A DNA stretch of 64,000 nt, from positions 1 through 64,000 of the forward strand of contig NZ_JNFB01000008.1 of NCBI RefSeq assembly GCF_000766145.1, given 5' to 3'. Position 1 is the first letter of the stretch; every line of letters begins with the position of its first letter. This stretch comes from Paenilisteria newyorkensis. GTDB lineage: Bacteria > Bacillota > Bacilli > Lactobacillales > Listeriaceae. The position numbers were made by a program, and so were the translations under genes. The notes beneath the pieces are model-generated. The model saw only the letters and a program-made list of their open reading frames with translations. It was not told where the DNA came from and did not search any database. This document shows positions 15,128-24,909 of this stretch, in pieces.

Positions 15128-16447
15128 CTAATCAATCATAAACTCTATTCCGTCTAACCAGAATCCGCTAGCATCTACTGCAATAGCTAGTACCTCTAAA
15201 TCTCCACTTGGCTTTGCGTAAACAGTTGCGCTTGATCCTATAGCTCCTGACTGCTGAGCCACTTTGTAACCATTTACATATGTTGTGCTTGATCGAAATC
15301 CTACAGGCAATGTTGAAAAAGCTCCTGCCGTTGTTCCTGCTACACGATTAACTAAACCTCGTAATATAACACGATTTCCTATTTTTCTATACTGAGGCTT
15401 CGCAGTTCCAGCAGAATAATTAGTTTTCAACGGCAAGTCGAGCCATCCAGAATCTAAAAATTTAGCATCTACATATGCAATAGAAGCTGTTTTAGCCGCA
15501 TCTGCCTTTGTTTGTGATCCAACCGTATTTTCATATTCTCGCCAGGCTGTAGAAGATGTTGCGCCTACGTACCTGTAAAAATGTCTATTTGTAGCAGCGT
15601 TAGTAGTGCTAAAATATCTCGCATGTTGTTCTATTCCTGTTCCAGTTATTAGTTTGTGATTTTCTAATCTTAGAGAAGCTCCTCCCGTTAAAGGAGCATC
15701 AGTTATTTTAGCTGCTGCTGTTGAATTAATGTAAAAACTACCCTGTTCTACGATTTCTGCTAGAGTAGTTACATCCGGAGGAGCTTTAGCAGCTCCAGTG
15801 TCAGCAGTTAATTTAGCCTTTTGCCAATTAGTTGTTTCCGAACGCGGAACAATATCATTAGAGTTAATAAGTGATATTAATTCGTTCGCCGTGTCCGTAG
15901 ATTCATTTAATTGAGCGATAGCTGTGTTTAACGATTCCATCGCCTCGGCGGTAGATTCTCGAATAAAGTTATTCAAGCCAGCAATATCGCTTATAAAATC
16001 CTTTTGCTCGATATTACCTTGTGTAGCGTCCTCCTGAACTAAAATAGTGAAATTCGGTGTTGTAACACGTACATCTGCACTTAAGTCTAGTTCTTCTAAT
16101 ATTTGAAAACCAATTGACCCACCTTTTTCTAATACAAAATAACAAAGATTAAGTTCACCTTGACGTGCGAATACTTCCTTTGCCATCGTGTATTTTATAA
16201 TCCCTTTATCTGGATTAATTATATCCATGTTATTGTACGTAGAACCGTCATCGCGAACAAAATATCCTCCTGGTAATCGACATTCAAAAATCGGTCGATA
16301 ATCACCGAAATCTGGTATTCCAGCGCCGTTGTTTGTGAATTGAACGATTGTTGTAACGGCGTTATTTTCAGTTGCGCGGGCTAATATTAGAGGCCTTATA
16401 CTATCAGAAACTAAATCTAAACTAAATTGATATTGTTTTAAACTCAC
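15128..16447 (-). CDS. baseplate upper/receptor-binding protein (BppU-like N-terminus)
   Basis: 439 residues, starting with GTG overlapping the Tal stop. The N-terminal about 145 residues match the BppU_N type (SIRPLILARATENNAVTTIVQFTNNGAG, DYRPIFECRLPGG), which attaches to the baseplate. A helical stretch (about 160-200) follows, then beta-rich C-terminal segments with SGWLDLPLKTNYSAGT and GNRVILRGLVNRV, typical of trimeric tail fibres. It probably recognises wall teichoic acid. Confidence 0.8.
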   Translation of the reverse strand: MSLKQYQFSLDLVSDSIRPLILARATENNAVTTIVQFTNNGAGIPDFGDYRPIFECRLPGGYFVRDDGSTYNNMDIINPDKGIIKYTMAKEVFARQGELNLCYFVLEKGGSIGFQILEELDLSADVRVTTPNFTILVQEDATQGNIEQKDFISDIAGLNNFIRESTAEAMESLNTAIAQLNESTDTANELISLINSNDIVPRSETTNWQKAKLTADTGAAKAPPDVTTLAEIVEQGSFYINSTAAAKITDAPLTGGASLRLENHKLITGTGIEQHARYFSTTNAATNRHFYRYVGATSSTAWREYENTVGSQTKADAAKTASIAYVDAKFLDSGWLDLPLKTNYSAGTAKPQYRKIGNRVILRGLVNRVAGTTAGAFSTLPVGFRSSTTYVNGYKVAQQSGAIGSSATVYAKPSGDLEVLAIAVDASGFWLDGIEFMID

Positions 16448-18726
16448 CGTCTTAGCAACCTCCTTTCTATGAATTGTTCAATATCTGTAACTCTTTTATT
16501 TAACGCTTCGTTTTGTTCTTTTAAGTCGCTTATAATTTCTAAAGCTGTTTCTAGCGTTTCGTTTGTGTTTGAAAGTTCTTTTCTTAGCTCCTCTACTTCC
16601 TCGATATTTTCACGCGCACCTTGCCATAGCCACATTATAGCTTTTTGATGATCCATTCCCATAATATCATCAGCTCTCAGTTCAGGCGGTAGCAATTCGG
16701 CAATGAAGCCTAGCCGTTTATCAAAACTAACATAGGCACCCTCATTATCTTCGTTCTCGTTAAAAGCAGATTCGACATCTTGTTTTAGACGATAGCTGAA
16801 TACTTCAACGGTTTTAATCATATCTTTACCGCTGTATTTTTCGGCAATTCTTGATTCTATAAATTTTTCAACGTCTTGTTTAATTCCAATACTAGACATT
16901 TGAATCACCGACTTACAAACGTGATCCGCATAAATCAAAGTTGGCGTATCCCACGATGTATATAAAATGCTGGCTGTTTTACCACCTGGTCCCGCCCCTA
17001 TAGAACACCAGTCAACCGAATAAACAAGTGGGAACTCTCCCCCTGCGAACGGAGATAATCGGATTACTTTGTCGGGATCGACAACACCTGTACTTTCATT
17101 TATTTTTTCAATAGCTAATCCCATATTTCCCGTTGTATCTAGACTTACGCGCATTGCTGGGTGTGGATAATTATCGCGTTTAGCCTCTAAAATAAAACCA
17201 CTACCGCCGCCTATTTTTAGTATTTCGCGATATTGAGGCAACGGCAACGGAGGCATAAAACTAGAGTAAAGCGTGTCTAAATAAGCGGCAGAACCGGTTA
17301 TTGTAACTCCGATGATGTTAATTGCTCGTAGTGTTCCTGTCAAAATACGGTCTGCAACTATCATGCCGTCGTAAGTTATTCCGATTTCATAAGGACCAGC
17401 ATATCCGTTTTTTGAAAATCCTAATCCACCCGCGTTCCAACGCCAGATATTACGTGCCGTGTTGATGTCTTTCGTGTCCATGATCAAAATTTCTTGCGGG
17501 TCCGCCATCGATGGATATAAAACGACATTACCGGCCGGAGGATTGTTAATAACGTTTGTTAGTTCATCAATCCCCGCTTGTAGAAATGTTTTTTCAGCGG
17601 CTATAATTTCAACTTCTTTTTGAATATCGTTGAATTGACGCGATATATTCGCTTTAAAATCTCCCAATTCAACCGAAATGTATTTATCGAGCAACGGATC
17701 GAATGTTGTTGCAATGACACGAGCTTTCACGTCGATACCAAGTTGCAAAAATTTAACGGTTACGGTGTCCCAAAGATTGACCGTTTCTAGCGCCAGAATG
17801 CTCGCCAGTTCTTCGTCGTCCACCTCACGGGATAAATCCACAAAGGAAATATTGAGATTAACAGACGGTTTTCCAACATCGTTATTAACTAGATATGCTT
17901 GCGCTGCCGTTCGAAGTGTTGCAACGTTTGTAACGTTATCACCCGTTAAATCAACCATAAACGCTCGAGGCTGAGCGAAATTGGAGACGTATTGCGAGTC
18001 TAAAACGACTTCCGGCAATCGTATTGTTGTTTCGTTTCCGTTTGCATCCTGTACCTGCGCGAAGGGATAAATAGATGTGAATGTTTCGCCTATCTCCTCG
18101 TCTTGTGTTGCGTCAGTAAGGTTCTTTCCGTATGCGACTAGAACACCTTTATCAACGCCTGCTCCTTGTCGTGGGTAATGCCTTATGTTGAAATTATCAA
18201 AAATAAACTCACCTTTGAACGTATCTAAAAGTGAGCCTTCCTTTCCGCCTAGAGCCTCTCGAGAAGAAGCTAGTTCAATGGTTGTACTCGCCTGTGTTGT
18301 TGACGTGCTTGTTCCTGTGAAGCTGTGAGGGTACACGGTATTGCTTAAAATTTGATTGAGCATATAACCAGCCGTTCCGTTTTGAACGGTGATTTTGCCC
18401 TTGAGCGGGTTGTAGTGCAGTCGATAGCTGATGTGTTCCGCCTTGACAGTAACGATCCCGTTCATAGGTTTAGACACGGCATAAATCGTAAACAACTGTT
18501 CTTGCTCCCTAAACCCAGCCTTAGCCTTGACAATATTTTGATTCTTGATCTCATCAAAATACATGCCATCTTTAACATATTTAAATTCTAGTTCATACGT
18601 TCCGTTCGCCTCTTGACGAACTATCCAGTCGAACGAATCCGTTAGAACACCTATGCCGTTGTTATTGAAATCCGTCGTGTTCGCATCATATAAGCGGGGC
18701 GTTAAGGTCCTAGAAGCTGTCATCAT
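16444..18726 (-). CDS. tail-associated protein Tal / baseplate hub (prophage endopeptidase tail type)
   Basis: 760 residues from the ATG at 18726 (GGAGG site, ATGA overlap with dit). N-terminal 350 residues match the Prophage_tail/gp44-like hub domain that caps the tail tube (FDWIVRQEANGTYELEFKY, LAVYGKNLTD-like). A beta-rich middle region and FDKRLGFIAELLPPELR near 670 follow, then a C-terminal coiled coil (about 705-755) that likely trimerises with the baseplate protein. Confidence 0.8.
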   Translation of the reverse strand: MMTASRTLTPRLYDANTTDFNNNGIGVLTDSFDWIVRQEANGTYELEFKYVKDGMYFDEIKNQNIVKAKAGFREQEQLFTIYAVSKPMNGIVTVKAEHISYRLHYNPLKGKITVQNGTAGYMLNQILSNTVYPHSFTGTSTSTTQASTTIELASSREALGGKEGSLLDTFKGEFIFDNFNIRHYPRQGAGVDKGVLVAYGKNLTDATQDEEIGETFTSIYPFAQVQDANGNETTIRLPEVVLDSQYVSNFAQPRAFMVDLTGDNVTNVATLRTAAQAYLVNNDVGKPSVNLNISFVDLSREVDDEELASILALETVNLWDTVTVKFLQLGIDVKARVIATTFDPLLDKYISVELGDFKANISRQFNDIQKEVEIIAAEKTFLQAGIDELTNVINNPPAGNVVLYPSMADPQEILIMDTKDINTARNIWRWNAGGLGFSKNGYAGPYEIGITYDGMIVADRILTGTLRAINIIGVTITGSAAYLDTLYSSFMPPLPLPQYREILKIGGGSGFILEAKRDNYPHPAMRVSLDTTGNMGLAIEKINESTGVVDPDKVIRLSPFAGGEFPLVYSVDWCSIGAGPGGKTASILYTSWDTPTLIYADHVCKSVIQMSSIGIKQDVEKFIESRIAEKYSGKDMIKTVEVFSYRLKQDVESAFNENEDNEGAYVSFDKRLGFIAELLPPELRADDIMGMDHQKAIMWLWQGARENIEEVEELRKELSNTNETLETALEIISDLKEQNEALNKRVTDIEQFIERRLLRR

Positions 18727-19460
18727 ATCGTCCTCCAATTCGGCGTTACTTCTACTTTTGTTACATTGCCCGTCCATGTGAATCGGTTTTCACCGACTGC
18801 CAATTGCGGATAGGGATACGTGTTAACTTTATTATTAAGCAAAGTGCCTGCTTTATAAGCAATCTGTAAGCCAGTATCTAGCGTGATTTCACCTTGAATG
18901 CCTTTTAAAACAACCTTGTAATCATTCACGAAAAAATCAATATCCCCGTTACCAAAAATCGTGATAACGGGATTGGATGGGAATATCTCAACATTATTTA
19001 GCCGTCCGCCTTTTTTAATATCGAATACTTGCGATCCGATTATTGAGTACTTGAAAGGCTTACAATCAAAGCTTATTGTTGTTCGGCCAAAGCTGTTGTT
19101 TACGTTTTGAATCTCCGTCATATTAAAACACCTTGCAAGCCGGTAATAGCGATTATCAACCGTGTCTATCAGCTTGTTATAGCCTCTTTTAAATCGAATC
19201 CATTTCGAAATTTCAGCGTATATCTCGTAAATTGTTAGTCCGTTGTACGAGATAATATTAACAGGATAATCCATCGTGATATTTTTGTAACGATCGTTAT
19301 CTATAAAATTATCACCGCTAATACCAGGCGTTTCAATCCTTTCTATGTCTTGCTCAGGAACAGGAAAGACGCGATCAATGAGAATTCTCATTCCGAAATC
19401 TGTTGACTTTTTACCTGCAAACTGAAAATAATTAGGTACCTTCAGCACTCTCTCAATCAT
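18723..19460 (-). CDS. distal tail protein Dit
   Basis: 245 residues of the siphophage Dit type: an N-terminal ring domain with MRILIDRVFPVPEQDIERIETPGISGDNF and a C-terminal galectin-like half. Dit links tail tube and baseplate. Starts inside the tape measure stop (four-base overlap) behind GGAGG. Confidence 0.85.
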   Translation of the reverse strand: MIERVLKVPNYFQFAGKKSTDFGMRILIDRVFPVPEQDIERIETPGISGDNFIDNDRYKNITMDYPVNIISYNGLTIYEIYAEISKWIRFKRGYNKLIDTVDNRYYRLARCFNMTEIQNVNNSFGRTTISFDCKPFKYSIIGSQVFDIKKGGRLNNVEIFPSNPVITIFGNGDIDFFVNDYKVVLKGIQGEITLDTGLQIAYKAGTLLNNKVNTYPYPQLAVGENRFTWTGNVTKVEVTPNWRTI

Positions 19461-22375
19461 CTGTCTAACCTCCTTCTGTCTCGATTTATTTTTGAACCTA
19501 AATCTTCCGCAATGCGCGGTATATCATCATCATTTCTAACGATAATATTCCCTGTAAACGTTATGCTGATAGGCTGTTCTACTGTAGTAGCGCTAGGTGA
19601 CGCCATCGCTGGCGCTGGTGTCATTCCTGAAAATGCAGTAGCTAAATTAGGCATTCTTATTTTTGACATGTCTGGCATTTTAAAGCCTTTCATATCTGGC
19701 ATCACACTTCTAGCTAAACCATCCGCAGCTTTCATTGCAACTCCTGAATCAGCTTCGATACCTACAGCTATACCTTGCGGAATGAATTTACCAACATTAT
19801 CTCTCATCCAGCGGGATGGAGATTTTATTTTCAAAGCTCCAGTTATTTTGTCTTTTATTCCGCTTACAACTTCGCCTACTTTTTCCTTGACTTTTTCAGC
19901 CATACTGTCTATTCCGCTTATTAAACCTTGAATGATATTCTTACCTATTTCTGATAAATCAATACCCTTTAGCGGATTCTCGATAAAACCAACCACTTTT
20001 TCAAATATTTCTTTTGTTTTATCTTTGAGTTCGTTCCATTTTTTAACTACCTCGTCTTTGATTCCTTTTGCTATTTTACCTGCTGCGTTTTTAGCTGCTT
20101 GAAACTTTCCATTTATACCTTTTATGAGTTCTAAAATTAATTTTCCGCCTAATTTGAGCAATTCCCATATCAACGCTCCTATACCTTTCACTAGCTCCCA
20201 TAATATTTGACCGCCTGCTTTAAGAATTTTAGGCAAGTTTTTAATTAATTCTGCTGCTAAGGTAATTATTAATTTCAAAGCCATCGCGATTAGCTTAGGC
20301 AATATTTTAATAACACCTTGAATGAGAGCCATCAATATTTTTACGCCAGCATCTAATATCTTAGGTAGATTAGCTACTATGAGGTTTAAAAGTGTCATGA
20401 TTATTTTTAATCCCGCTTCTAGTAATACTGGCAATATTTCAATTATGCCATCTATTAGAGCCATTAAAATTTGAATCCCAGCTTCTAAAATTTTAGGGAG
20501 ATTCTCAACTAAAGTAGCAACTAATAGCATTATTATCTGTATAGCTGAATCGATTAGAGTCGGCAACATGCTTACTATGCCATCAACTAAAGCCATAATT
20601 ATTTGAATAGCAGCCGTTAATATCGCTGGCAACATAGTAGAAAATCCTTGAATTAAAGCTAACAAAATTTGAACGCCTGATTCTATTATCATAGGTAGTA
20701 ACGTTGTTACTGTTGATAGCCATAAATCAATTAACTTTGTTATCACTGCTAAAATTTGAGGTAAAGCAGAAACGACACCTTGAATCATTTTAGTAATAAA
20801 TTCTACGCCAATTTTAACAATCTTAGGCATTTGAGAAGCTAATTTTGTAATCATCTCCGTTATTAGATTCATTGTCTTTGTTATTAATTCCGGAACAGTT
20901 ATTCCCATTCCTTTTGCTATAGATTGCACGATTTGAGCGCCGGCAAGCAATAGCCTAGGAATCCCGCCGACAAAAATACCAAGAATGGCCGGAATGAAGT
21001 TTTTTAATTGTTCTAGCAACGGAGTGAAGTCGCCAGTTTTGAATAGGTTTTGTATCGCTTGACCGAAACCAACAAATTTAGAAATTAAGTTATCGAAAAT
21101 TGTAACCATAACCGAAAATGCTTGTGTTTTAGTAAATTGATTGTATAAATTAACGAAGTACTTGCCAATCGCATTCAAATCTATTCCCATTTTCAACAAG
21201 ACATCCGATAGGGATTGACCTGTTTTTTTCAGATAAATAAAACCCGATACAAGCGCGACAATTGCTGCCGCTACGAGCCAAACGGTTCCCGACATTGCGG
21301 CTAATCCTGTTATCAATGGTCCTATAAGCATCCAAGCCGCGCCTAACGCCGCCTGAAATCCTGCAAACAATCCGATTCCAGCCGCTAAAGGTGCTAGTAT
21401 AAGCATCAGTGCTGGAACTAACAAAATAATAGCCGCAACAAACTTGGCTATTTTCGGATGCGCTTTATTAAATTCAGTTGTTAAATCTGCAATTTTCTTG
21501 ATGAAATTAAATACGGGAATCATGACAGCGGCGAAGACTTGAAATAATGGCTCAAACGCCTGCCTAACACTCTTCTTCATACCTGCGAACGCTTTTGCAT
21601 AAGCCTTATTCGATTCCATCGCACCTTTATGCAGTGTCGAATAAAATTTCACGGCCGTAACCGAAGCTACTAGCGCCACCATTGTCATTCGCATGATACC
21701 TTGACTAATCATCATCGTCATATCTTTAAGTTGTTTCATGTTAGCAGTAGGGCCCAGCATTTTTAATGCCAATGCTGCTGGCTGTCCACGCATAGCAATC
21801 TGATTTAAGCCACTAGCAACCGCCAAAGCGCCTTTATTTACTTGGTATAAAGGATTCTTCATCCTGTCGAAATTCTCCATAATACGCGTCGCCTGCGTCG
21901 TCCTTGTAATCATCTGACCGACACTCTGAATAAGTTGAACTTTCATCATTTCATTGTTCTTTATCATTTCGTCCATTACTTTCTTATGAACTCGACCTTG
22001 CGCTTCAACCTGTCCCATGAACTGTTTTGATGTGCCAGTGTAATCTTTAGCGGCTTTTCCTAATTGAAAAAACGCATATTTGGAACCAATCAGCTCGTCT
22101 TTGTACTTATACAAAGATTGCCGTTGCTCCATATACGCGCTTCTCATTTCACTGTGCATCCGCCTAGCTTCTTCTGATTGCCCCCGATAAACTCGTCTAA
22201 CAGACCTTCCATAATACTCATAGTTTTTAGTCATTTGATTATTGTAGCGTTCTGATGTCTTAGAAATACGCTTGCCCATGTTTTCCATTTCGCGCTCGAT
22301 GTCCTTAGCGTCGTACTTAATGCCGCTTTTATCTATCTCAGTGTCAATATGAATACTGCCATCTGAACCTGCCAT
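19457..22375 (-). CDS. tail tape measure protein
   Basis: 972 residues. Charged helical N-terminus (1-200), several hydrophobic segments (about 290-390), a block of 22-residue repeats (about 558-735), and a C-terminal region with GPSRWMRDNVGKFIPQGIAVG-like motif typical of tape measures. Length would fit a tail of roughly 140-150 nm by the usual 1.5 angstrom per residue rule. It follows the two tail chaperone genes as usual. Confidence 0.93.
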   Translation of the reverse strand: MAGSDGSIHIDTEIDKSGIKYDAKDIEREMENMGKRISKTSERYNNQMTKNYEYYGRSVRRVYRGQSEEARRMHSEMRSAYMEQRQSLYKYKDELIGSKYAFFQLGKAAKDYTGTSKQFMGQVEAQGRVHKKVMDEMIKNNEMMKVQLIQSVGQMITRTTQATRIMENFDRMKNPLYQVNKGALAVASGLNQIAMRGQPAALALKMLGPTANMKQLKDMTMMISQGIMRMTMVALVASVTAVKFYSTLHKGAMESNKAYAKAFAGMKKSVRQAFEPLFQVFAAVMIPVFNFIKKIADLTTEFNKAHPKIAKFVAAIILLVPALMLILAPLAAGIGLFAGFQAALGAAWMLIGPLITGLAAMSGTVWLVAAAIVALVSGFIYLKKTGQSLSDVLLKMGIDLNAIGKYFVNLYNQFTKTQAFSVMVTIFDNLISKFVGFGQAIQNLFKTGDFTPLLEQLKNFIPAILGIFVGGIPRLLLAGAQIVQSIAKGMGITVPELITKTMNLITEMITKLASQMPKIVKIGVEFITKMIQGVVSALPQILAVITKLIDLWLSTVTTLLPMIIESGVQILLALIQGFSTMLPAILTAAIQIIMALVDGIVSMLPTLIDSAIQIIMLLVATLVENLPKILEAGIQILMALIDGIIEILPVLLEAGLKIIMTLLNLIVANLPKILDAGVKILMALIQGVIKILPKLIAMALKLIITLAAELIKNLPKILKAGGQILWELVKGIGALIWELLKLGGKLILELIKGINGKFQAAKNAAGKIAKGIKDEVVKKWNELKDKTKEIFEKVVGFIENPLKGIDLSEIGKNIIQGLISGIDSMAEKVKEKVGEVVSGIKDKITGALKIKSPSRWMRDNVGKFIPQGIAVGIEADSGVAMKAADGLARSVMPDMKGFKMPDMSKIRMPNLATAFSGMTPAPAMASPSATTVEQPISITFTGNIIVRNDDDIPRIAEDLGSKINRDRRRLDR
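20175..20702 (-). repeat. eight tandem 22-residue repeats in the tape measure gene
   Basis: About 66-bp units encode variants of LPKILEAGIQILMALIDGII. LP at the start and a hydrophobic 22-residue period recur eight times. The DNA copies have diverged, so this is an old protein-level repeat. Confidence 0.75.
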
Positions 22376-22408
22376 AATTTCCCTCCTTTCTTGATGTATG
22401 TAACGGAA

Positions 22409-22996
22409 TTAGATAAATGCTTTCATCATTCGTTCTAAATCCGCTTGTTCCCGTTTTTTACGCTGACTGGAAAGCTCGTAATGTTTCTTTAATTTCAGTA
22501 TGCGCTTGCGTTCGTCGGCGTTTTCTTTGCCTGACGGAACTTTACAAGTGCGGTACATAATCGCTTGCATAATCGGTGTTTCTTCGGGCAAATTATTAAA
22601 CAGAGTCATGAATCTGCCCCAGCTCATTATCCCAATTTGCTCCTCTAAATCGATTTCATAAGCCATTAAAAAAGACGCGATAATACGGTCTGCGTCTTCA
22701 AAAAAATTAAATATCTCTTCGCTTTCAGCCTCTTCATCCCCGTCTAATTCCTTGTAAATAAGCGTGACGATGTTGTAAATATCAACAGGGCTATGTTTAT
22801 ATTGCTTATAATCAACGACAAACATTCGATACATAATATCTAACTTTTCGTTGTCATCAAAATACGTATCTCCTTGCAATTTGATTGATTTAATCACCTT
22901 ATCAAAAGTAATCCTAATCTTTATCTCGGAATCGTTATAGACAAGAATGCGATCAGGATTACTTTTTTTAGCCGTTAATGAAAGCATCGCAATCAC
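22409..22996 (-). CDS. Gp15-type tail assembly protein
   Basis: 195 residues matching the phage Gp15 family (SLTAKKSNPDRILVYNDSEIKI, DILEEQIGIMSWGRFMTLFNNLPEETPIMQAIMYRTCKVP-like central part). It lies right before the tape measure, where tail chaperones sit, and overlaps the previous gene by four bases. A GTG at 22996 or ATG at 22987 may be the start. Confidence 0.75.
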   Translation of the reverse strand: MIAMLSLTAKKSNPDRILVYNDSEIKIRITFDKVIKSIKLQGDTYFDDNEKLDIMYRMFVVDYKQYKHSPVDIYNIVTLIYKELDGDEEAESEEIFNFFEDADRIIASFLMAYEIDLEEQIGIMSWGRFMTLFNNLPEETPIMQAIMYRTCKVPSGKENADERKRILKLKKHYELSSQRKKREQADLERMMKAFI

Positions 22997-23385
22997 TCAC
23001 TATCTATTTTTTGTTCTGTATCTTCTTCGATACCGAGATATTCCTCTAGCTTCTTGTCCTCGAAATCTTCCATTTTATCTTTAAATACTTTGAACAGTTG
23101 CATTCCAATGTGCGAACAAACGATAGAGCTTTGTCCTGAATCGTTATAAATCACGTCTGCATCCTCTTTACCAAAAAACATCTCGAGCATATCTTTCACA
23201 ATTGCTATATCTTTTTTGAAATCTTTTTTATCTTTAGTTGATTTTTCTTTCTCCCATTTTTCCATCTTCGCATGAGCCTTATCGTACTCTTCCATCTTCG
23301 CGTCACTAAACTCAACCTTGTAACTTTTTCCGTAAATCTCAACCTCTTCAAACGATGTCTTTGTTTCAATAATAATTGCTGTCAT
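22993..23385 (-). CDS. tail assembly chaperone-like protein
   Basis: 130 residues, highly charged with a long central helix (about 30-55) and acidic tail. In siphophages this position, between tail tube and tape measure, holds the first tail assembly chaperone. No domain is certain; call rests on position and composition. Confidence 0.65.
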   Translation of the reverse strand: MTAIIIETKTSFEEVEIYGKSYKVEFSDAKMEEYDKAHAKMEKWEKEKSTKDKKDFKKDIAIVKDMLEMFFGKEDADVIYNDSGQSSIVCSHIGMQLFKVFKDKMEDFEDKKLEEYLGIEEDTEQKIDSE

Positions 23386-23396
23386 TTAAAACACTC

Positions 23397-23660
23397 CTAT
23401 TCTCTAATTTTCTCTGTGAAAAACACTGTATAATTCGACTTGTCTTTAATGTAAAAATTAACAACATCTCCAATTTTTAAAGCATCGAAATCATATTCAA
23501 AAAATCCGCCTATGTCCGTTTCGGCATACAGGCGAGGACCATCGTTGACAGAGAAATAAATTTTGCTGTTATTATTAAAGTCACCTGACATGTGTAATTG
23601 TTTTGTTGTGATATTTTCACGTATCGGACTGAATGCTTGATCTATATCATCATATCGCAA
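23397..23660 (-). CDS. small Ig-like tail protein
   Basis: 87 residues starting with TTG six bases after GGAGGGG. The C-terminal half (GGFFEYDFDALKIGDVVNFYIKD) resembles bacterial Ig-like folds. It follows the predicted frameshift extension of the tail tube protein, which also has Ig/FN3-like domains, so it may be a decoration module. Function is inferred. Confidence 0.5.
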   Translation of the reverse strand: MRYDDIDQAFSPIRENITTKQLHMSGDFNNNSKIYFSVNDGPRLYAETDIGGFFEYDFDALKIGDVVNFYIKDKSNYTVFFTEKIRE

Positions 23661-23673
23661 ATGAATCCCCTCC

Positions 23674-24429
23674 TTATGTCGCTATTTGTTCCACATAGCT
23701 CGGATAAATAGAGCCTACTTTAGCTTCCGCTTTAACGGTAGAACCTACATTTATTCCCGAAACAGCTCCGCTATATTCTCCGTTTGCGTTAGCTGTAAAT
23801 GTTGTTTTATTAACACCGTCAACACTTATTCTGACTTGCCCGTTATTTTCTGTTGTTCCTGATACAGTTCCTACGCTTGCAACAACTGGATTAAGCGTTA
23901 TTTTAGCTATTTCTGCTGTTATCGTTGTAATCATTCCTAGTATAGAATCAGGAGCATTCGGAACGCCTTCAATCGCCCTAACATCGTATTGCTCCCCTTT
24001 TATTATGTTAGGATTGTTAAGAACGTATATTCTTGCAACTCCGTCAACAACAGTTCCTGTAAGTATTGCTGATGTTTCTCCTTTTCTATAAAGCCTGCAA
24101 TTTGTAACGTTAGCAGCACTTACAGTCTGTCCGTTTACATATCCTTCTCCGTATAAAAATCTATTAACAGCCATTTTTGATATTCTTGTTCTTTGTGTTA
24201 TTTTGTCGCTCTGTTCGCCCTCTAACGTTCTATCAACAGCAGATACAGTTACAGAATAATACGTTTTTTGCGTGAGTCCCGTCACTACTGCTACATTAGA
24301 GTTGAAACGGCGAGCTTGCGCCTCTCCTTCTATATGTAGTAAGTAATGACTTGCATTACTTATTGGGTCCCACGTTAACGTTATCGCTGTGTCGGTAAAT
24401 GCTGTGACAGAAACGTTAACGGGCTTACG
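23674..24429 (-). CDS. C-terminal extension of the tail tube protein, reached by predicted +1 frameshift
   Basis: Open frame of 251 codons in the +1 frame relative to the tail tube gene, beginning exactly at its last codons. It has no good start or ribosome site near its beginning; the first usable codon (GTG 24285) would cut an FN3 domain in two. The first part (KPVNVSVTAFTDTAITLTWD to SDKITQRTR, about 80 residues) is an FN3-like domain; the rest contains an Ig-like domain (VGTVSGTTENNGQVRISVDG). The fused product would be 410 residues. Confidence 0.7.
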   Translation of the reverse strand, partial: RKPVNVSVTAFTDTAITLTWDPISNASHYLLHIEGEAQARRFNSNVAVVTGLTQKTYYSVTVSAVDRTLEGEQSDKITQRTRISKMAVNRFLYGEGYVNGQTVSAANVTNCRLYRKGETSAILTGTVVDGVARIYVLNNPNIIKGEQYDVRAIEGVPNAPDSILGMITTITAEIAKITLNPVVASVGTVSGTTENNGQVRISVDGVNKTTFTANANGEYSGAVSGINVGSTVKAEAKVGSIYPSYVEQIAT

Positions 24430-24907
24430 AGGGCGTAACTGGCGGTGTCGGTTCTTCTGTTACGTCATCCAGTTTTTCAGGTAAACCAGAATAATGTATC
24501 TCAAAAGATACTTCACCTTTCGAATTAGCTGCTCCGCCTGGAGGCTTAACATTAACTAAAGATGCAGGACCCTTTAATCCCTTCTTTTTAGGCGATATAA
24601 CTAAAAATTCACCACGTCGCTTTTTCTCGATATCTAAAAGAGCTTCATCGAAAATGAAATTTTGCGCTGGATCATTGTACTGCCGATGTCCTTCAAATGT
24701 ATACGTTGGTTGTAAACCGATAACGGTAGAATCGACACCACCATTTAGATCGTAGTATGGCGTTTGGTCTACTTCTTCATTATTTTCAGGATCAATATTT
24801 TCAATTCCGCTAGCAATCCATAGCCATCCGGCATCTTCTATTTTTGCCCCAGTTGTCGGGTTCCACCAAAACCGAAAGTTATGTTGTAGTAAAAATGCTT
24901 GTTCCAT
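24425..24907 (-). CDS. major tail tube protein
   Basis: 160-residue short form, in the usual place after the minor capsid/neck genes. Central beta-rich sequence TVIGLQPTYTFEGHRQYNDPAQNFIFD is typical of tail tube proteins. It ends PTPPVTPS, with codons ACG CCC TCG TAA; a one-base slip on CCC-T would enter the extension frame. Listeria phage PSA makes two forms of its tail protein by +1 frameshift near the 3' end, which supports a similar reading here. Confidence 0.85.
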   Translation of the reverse strand: MEQAFLLQHNFRFWWNPTTGAKIEDAGWLWIASGIENIDPENNEEVDQTPYYDLNGGVDSTVIGLQPTYTFEGHRQYNDPAQNFIFDEALLDIEKKRRGEFLVISPKKKGLKGPASLVNVKPPGGAANSKGEVSFEIHYSGLPEKLDDVTEEPTPPVTPS

Positions 24908-24909
24908 GC

